Assembly (NCBI GenBank): GCA_036637375.1
Contig: JAVWMQ010000051.1
Coordinates: 1-8,844, forward strand
DNA: 8,844 nucleotides
Direction of reading: 5' to 3'
Origin: JAVWMQ01 sp036637375
GTDB taxonomy: Bacteria > Bacillota > Clostridia > Peptostreptococcales > Anaerovoracaceae
The translations under genes and the position numbers were made by a program. Below are positions 5,646-8,844 of this stretch, in pieces (position 1 is the stretch's first letter; every line of letters starts with the position of its first letter). The notes under the pieces are model-generated. The model was given only the letters and a program-made list of their open reading frames with translations. It had not been told where the DNA came from and did not search any database.

Positions 5646-8602
5646 TGTAAATAGTGAATTTTTACCCTTCGACCATCCCAAACACTTACCTTAGCCTTAA
5701 TGTGTATATTAGTTTTGCCATCAACAAGTACTGCATCTTCTTCATAAAAATACTCGTAATAACCATCAATTTTCTCACATCTATTGCATTTTTCTGATCT
5801 ATTCCAAAACAGCTCATGGCAATATTTACCCAAGCACTTTTCCTTACTCATATTAACAACATGACAAGCAGTATTATTAATATACAAAATTTCATTTGTA
5901 ACTGCATCACAAACAAACATTGCATCAGATACATCATTCAAAAGAGCTAACGCTTTTTCATCAAAAGATTTTTGAGTGTCATCCATTCCACTCTCATAAA
6001 TCACATATTGCTTTTTGTTGCCCTCTTTAGCCTTTAAAAGCGCAACTTGTCCATTATAATATAGTTCCTCATAGTTCAACCCATACTCAGGAGAAAAAAC
6101 CACCCCAACTGAGCATGATACATCAATTTCACCCATCTCAACAGTAAATGAATTACAAATATGCACAAGCTTTCTCTTAAGTTCAGCTTGCTCAATCTTG
6201 TAAGGAATAAACACAGCAAATTCATCTCCACCTAAACGACTTATCATATTCGTTTCTGGAAAAACCTCATGAATAAAGTCAGCTATTGCACAAAGAACTC
6301 TATCTCCAATTAAATGCCCTAATGAATCATTAATGTTTTTGAAATGATCAATATCAATAATTAGGAAAACACCTTCCGGTCGTTTATTGTACCTAAAAAA
6401 ATCCTCAATACGTATTTCAAGTTCTGCTCTATTTAAAAGCCCAGTCAAGTTATCTTGCTCCGCACGCTTCTTCATTTCAGTAATTGCATTACTAATTTCT
6501 CTTTCTTTTTTGAACCTAATAATCTGCATTCTAGCTATTGCATTAGCTATTCTCTGCTCTAAAAGTTCATTTAAATATGGTCTTGTTATACAATCGCTAA
6601 CACCACAATGTAAGTAATCCGCCACAAGTTCATTAGAATCATGCAATGTAATCACAGGTATATCATAAACCTTACACTGTTTTATTATTTCATCAAAGAC
6701 ATTTTGTTTGTCCTCATCTCTAGTACACAAAATAATAGCCGCAGGTAAAGAATCCCACTTAGGTAGTGAACCTATAACTTTATCTAAAGCAGGTACCTGC
6801 AAAATCAGATATTTGTCACTAAGATTATTCTTGATTTCCTCAAAATCAGAACCATCTTCATCAAAAACTAATATAATATTTTTATCAAGAGTAGCTGTTT
6901 TTTCTTTTTCACTTTGGTCAAAACTTGTATCTACTTTCATCTCGTTAGATTTATAAAGTAACTTAGCAAACTCATCACCTGGCATTGGTCTTGCATAATA
7001 ATAGCCTTGAGCACGTTCACAGCCTAAAGTCTTTAAAAGGTCGACTTGCTCAATATTTTCAACACCTTCTGCAACAACCTTCATATTTAACCATCTTGCA
7101 AGGCTAATAATGAAACTAATTACATTTTTCCTGCTTTTAGTAATCTTATCCCCTTGAATAAATCTCATATCTAGTTTAAGAACATCAATAGGAAGCTCCG
7201 AAAGCATATTAAGCGACGAATATCCGCTTCCAAAGTCATCCATTTCTATTGTAAACCCAAGCTTCTTTAACTTTTGAAGTGTCAAAGTAAGCTCACTTTC
7301 ATTTTCCATATATGCAGTTTCTGTAATTTCCAAAGATAAAAGACTAGGACTCAATGAATACTTTTTAACAATGGAAATCAAAATTTGATCGATGTTTGGA
7401 TTATAAATATCAGCCCTAGACATATTAACTGAAATCGGAATAGGTTTATTACCACTATCAATCCACCTACTCATTCTCTTGCATACTTCTTCCCACACAA
7501 AAATATCCAGTTTAGTAATGAATCCATTTTTCTCAAGATCAGGTATAAAATCACCTGGAGGTATAATTCCTCGTTCTGGATGAACCCATCTCACCAAAGC
7601 TTCAGCCCTTACAATTTTTTCTGTAATCAAATCATATTTAGGCTGATAGTAAACTTGAAATTCCCCTTTTTTAAGCGCATCAGCCATGTTCAAAACAACA
7701 AATTGTTCATTTAATAACTTTTGGCGTATTTTGTCATCATAAAAAGCATAAAAAACATCAAATTTACCCTTTACAGATTTTACTGCTAAATACGCTCTAT
7801 CACACATAATACTAATTGGCATATTCTTGTCTTCAATTTGAAAAACACCATATTTAAGTATACTATTAAAATTAACATTAAATCTATTAACATAATCTAC
7901 CGAAGCTTCAAAATGTACTGGCAAGTATTCCTCTGGACGTTTAATAATCATAACAAACACATCGCCATTCATTCTACAGGCAATACCATGATTATGCACT
8001 CTCTCTTCAATCATACTTGCAGTGTGCTTCAAAAGTTTATCACCCTCATGTACACCATAAAGATCATTAATAAGCTTAAAACGCTCAATATCGCAGCAAA
8101 CGATATCATATTCACCATCTGGGTCATCCTGTAATATTAACTCAGCACAATGATAAAAGTATTCCTTTGAGTAAAGACCTGTCAAAGGATCGCGCTGAAT
8201 AGAATTAACTAATGCCGACTTTTCACGCAAAGCAATGGTATTTGCAATTCTATGTTTGATAATATTAGCATTATATGGCTTCCGTATATATTCAATTGCA
8301 CCAAGCTCCAAGGCCTTTATTTCAGACTCCTCATCCCACTGCTCACACGCTACAATTACTGGAATCTTTGAAAATTCATCACTCTTTTTAATTTCACTAA
8401 GAACCTCATATCCATCAATTACAGGCATAATAAGATTAAGTATAATTACAGAAATACTACTACCGAAACGACTTAGTAGTTCCAAAGCTTCCTTACCGTT
8501 TCTTGCTTCTATAATGTTATACTCCTCTTGTAAAATATTACACACCATATTTCGATCTGCTGAATTGTCTTCAACAACAAGTATCTTTTTAAGTGACGAC
8601 AT
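5636..8602 (-). CDS. Bifunctional c-di-GMP enzyme, REC-GGDEF-EAL-REC-GGDEF-PAS
   Basis: The 988-residue cytoplasmic signalling protein is numbered here from the ATG at 8602. Domains: REC1 (about 5-125), GGDEF1 (138-290), EAL (305-550), REC2 (575-690), GGDEF2 (715-870), PAS (884-988). REC1 keeps the acidic pair E11-D12 and K108, but N56 replaces the phospho-accepting aspartate (ILNLIMP). REC2 has C626 at that site, H654 for the Thr/Ser and R674 for the Lys. GGDEF1 is degenerate (NGDVF, 212-216). The EAL domain looks active: E334 of EALVRW, N393, E425, D455-D456 in DDFGSGYSS, K476, E512 and Q532. GGDEF2 has intact GGDEF (791-795) and D750, with no RxxD inhibitory site before it. The PAS domain carries C923, C928 and a CNRC pair (C939, C942). 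The enzyme should both make c-di-GMP and hydrolyse it to pGpG. An upstream in-frame GTG (8623) is less likely as start. Confidence 0.93.
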   Translation of the reverse strand: MSSLKKILVVEDNSADRNMVCNILQEEYNIIEARNGKEALELLSRFGSSISVIILNLIMPVIDGYEVLSEIKKSDEFSKIPVIVACEQWDEESEIKALELGAIEYIRKPYNANIIKHRIANTIALREKSALVNSIQRDPLTGLYSKEYFYHCAELILQDDPDGEYDIVCCDIERFKLINDLYGVHEGDKLLKHTASMIEERVHNHGIACRMNGDVFVMIIKRPEEYLPVHFEASVDYVNRFNVNFNSILKYGVFQIEDKNMPISIMCDRAYLAVKSVKGKFDVFYAFYDDKIRQKLLNEQFVVLNMADALKKGEFQVYYQPKYDLITEKIVRAEALVRWVHPERGIIPPGDFIPDLEKNGFITKLDIFVWEEVCKRMSRWIDSGNKPIPISVNMSRADIYNPNIDQILISIVKKYSLSPSLLSLEITETAYMENESELTLTLQKLKKLGFTIEMDDFGSGYSSLNMLSELPIDVLKLDMRFIQGDKITKSRKNVISFIISLARWLNMKVVAEGVENIEQVDLLKTLGCERAQGYYYARPMPGDEFAKLLYKSNEMKVDTSFDQSEKEKTATLDKNIILVFDEDGSDFEEIKNNLSDKYLILQVPALDKVIGSLPKWDSLPAAIILCTRDEDKQNVFDEIIKQCKVYDIPVITLHDSNELVADYLHCGVSDCITRPYLNELLEQRIANAIARMQIIRFKKEREISNAITEMKKRAEQDNLTGLLNRAELEIRIEDFFRYNKRPEGVFLIIDIDHFKNINDSLGHLIGDRVLCAIADFIHEVFPETNMISRLGGDEFAVFIPYKIEQAELKRKLVHICNSFTVEMGEIDVSCSVGVVFSPEYGLNYEELYYNGQVALLKAKEGNKKQYVIYESGMDDTQKSFDEKALALLNDVSDAMFVCDAVTNEILYINNTACHVVNMSKEKCLGKYCHELFWNRSEKCNRCEKIDGYYEYFYEEDAVLVDGKTNIHIKAKVSVWDGRRVKIHYLQLK

Positions 8603-8608
8603 ATGATT

Positions 8609-8614
8609 CCTCCC
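8609..8614 (-). promoter_or_regulatory. Ribosome binding site deciding the start of the GGDEF-EAL gene
   Basis: GGGAGG on the minus strand lies 6 bases before the ATG at 8600-8602. The alternative in-frame GTG at 8621-8623 would place this motif inside the coding sequence and has only a weak AGAGAA upstream, so the ATG is preferred and the protein has 988 rather than 995 residues. Confidence 0.85.
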
Positions 8615-8667
8615 ATATTCCACTTCTCTATATTGTTATATTCATGTTTTTTTTGTTATATATCGTC

Positions 8668-8696
8668 AGTATATCATATATTATTGCATACCTCAA
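8668..8696 (-). promoter_or_regulatory. Promoter of the c-di-GMP operon with extended -10
   Basis: On the minus strand TTGAGG (8691-8696, 4 of 6), a 17-base spacer and TATACT (8668-8673, 5 of 6) preceded by TGA make a good vegetative extended -10 promoter. The expected start near 8660 gives a leader of about 58 bases with an A-run and no recognisable riboswitch. TATATC is repeated with an 11-base period (8659-8664 and 8670-8675) around the -10. Confidence 0.6.
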
Positions 8697-8795
8697 TTAT
8701 CTATTAAATAATTCTCAAACAAGAAAATATTATTGACCCCAAAACATCAATCTAAAAAGCTCCAATCTTAAAAAAAAATATATTTTTACACATAA

Positions 8796-8820
8796 AAAAA
8801 ACAGGTAAAACCTGTTTTTT
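8796..8820 (-). terminator. Intrinsic terminator after the tRNA gene
   Basis: AAAAAACAGG (8811-8820 on the minus strand) and CCTGTTTTTT (8796-8805) form a stem around a 5-base loop, followed by further U residues on the minus strand. It starts 2 bases after the tRNA CCA end. The symmetric A and T runs could also stop plus-strand transcription. Confidence 0.88.
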
Positions 8821-8822
8821 GT

Positions 8823-8844
8823 TGGTGCGCGTGGAGGGACTTGA
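8823..8844 (-). tRNA. 3' end of a tRNA gene, probably tRNA-Leu (partial)
   Basis: Read on the minus strand the last 22 bases are TCAAGT, CCCTC, CACGCGC, A, CCA. This is the end of a T-loop, the 3' strand of the T-stem, a 7-base acceptor strand, discriminator A and an encoded CCA. The implied 5' acceptor strand GCGCGTG together with discriminator A is typical of bacterial tRNA-Leu, but the anticodon is outside the window. Confidence 0.8.

Noticed and set aside
8600..8623. GTG start giving a 995-residue protein
   Set aside because: The ATG at 8602 has a well-spaced GGGAGG, which would be buried in the coding sequence if the GTG were used. The receiver fold begins right after the ATG.
8603..8800. 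A c-di-GMP riboswitch upstream of the c-di-GMP operon
   Set aside because: I looked for the conserved GEMM-type aptamer blocks and saw none. The region is AT-rich leader and promoter.
8796..8844. tRNA 3' end as an integration site for a mobile element
   Set aside because: No integrase, no att-like direct repeat of the tRNA end and no foreign-looking genes are visible; a normal tRNA terminator follows directly.

Overview
The window looks like chromosomal DNA of a low-GC anaerobic Firmicute, most likely a clostridium in the broad sense (Lachnospiraceae-like). Reasons: AT-rich sequence with AGGAGG-type ribosome binding sites, a short-form oxygen-sensitive ThiC under a TPP riboswitch, a tRNA with encoded CCA, and at the left edge the tail of what looks like a fibronectin-type surface protein. 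Genus cannot be fixed from this sequence. All complete genes lie on the minus strand; only the gene tail at 1-100 is on the plus strand.

Following minus-strand transcription from right to left: the right edge holds the 3' end of a tRNA (probably tRNA-Leu) and its terminator. Next comes a two-gene cyclic-di-GMP unit. Its first gene is a 988-residue protein REC-GGDEF-EAL-REC-GGDEF-PAS, and 15 bases later follows a tandem HD / HD-GYP protein. A good extended -10 promoter lies upstream of the pair, and a hairpin covers the stop/start junction. Next is a ZupT-type ZIP metal transporter with its own candidate promoter, a dyad over the -10, and a strong UUCG-loop terminator. Then comes a two-gene dehydrogenase operon (SDR followed by a D-2-hydroxyacid dehydrogenase, overlapping by one base). 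Last is thiC, preceded by a TPP riboswitch and an intrinsic terminator whose U-tract touches the thiC ribosome binding site. A shared terminator separates thiC from the convergent plus-strand gene tail.

How the genes fit together: the c-di-GMP pair carries one apparently intact synthase domain (second GGDEF), one apparently intact EAL phosphodiesterase and one apparently intact HD-GYP phosphodiesterase. It could therefore both make and fully degrade the messenger. Its control layer is odd: both receiver domains lack the phospho-accepting aspartate, the first GGDEF is degenerate, and a cysteine-rich PAS domain sits at the extreme C terminus. This pair is the part of the window most worth following up. 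ThiC makes the pyrimidine half of thiamine and is controlled separately by TPP. The SDR and hydroxyacid dehydrogenase probably act on related oxo/hydroxy substrates, which the sequence does not identify.

No insertion sequences, CRISPR arrays or prophage genes were seen. The non-coding stretches (1468-1701 and 8603-8822) are under 300 bases and hold the regulatory elements listed; 8700-8795 is AT-rich with nothing recognisable.
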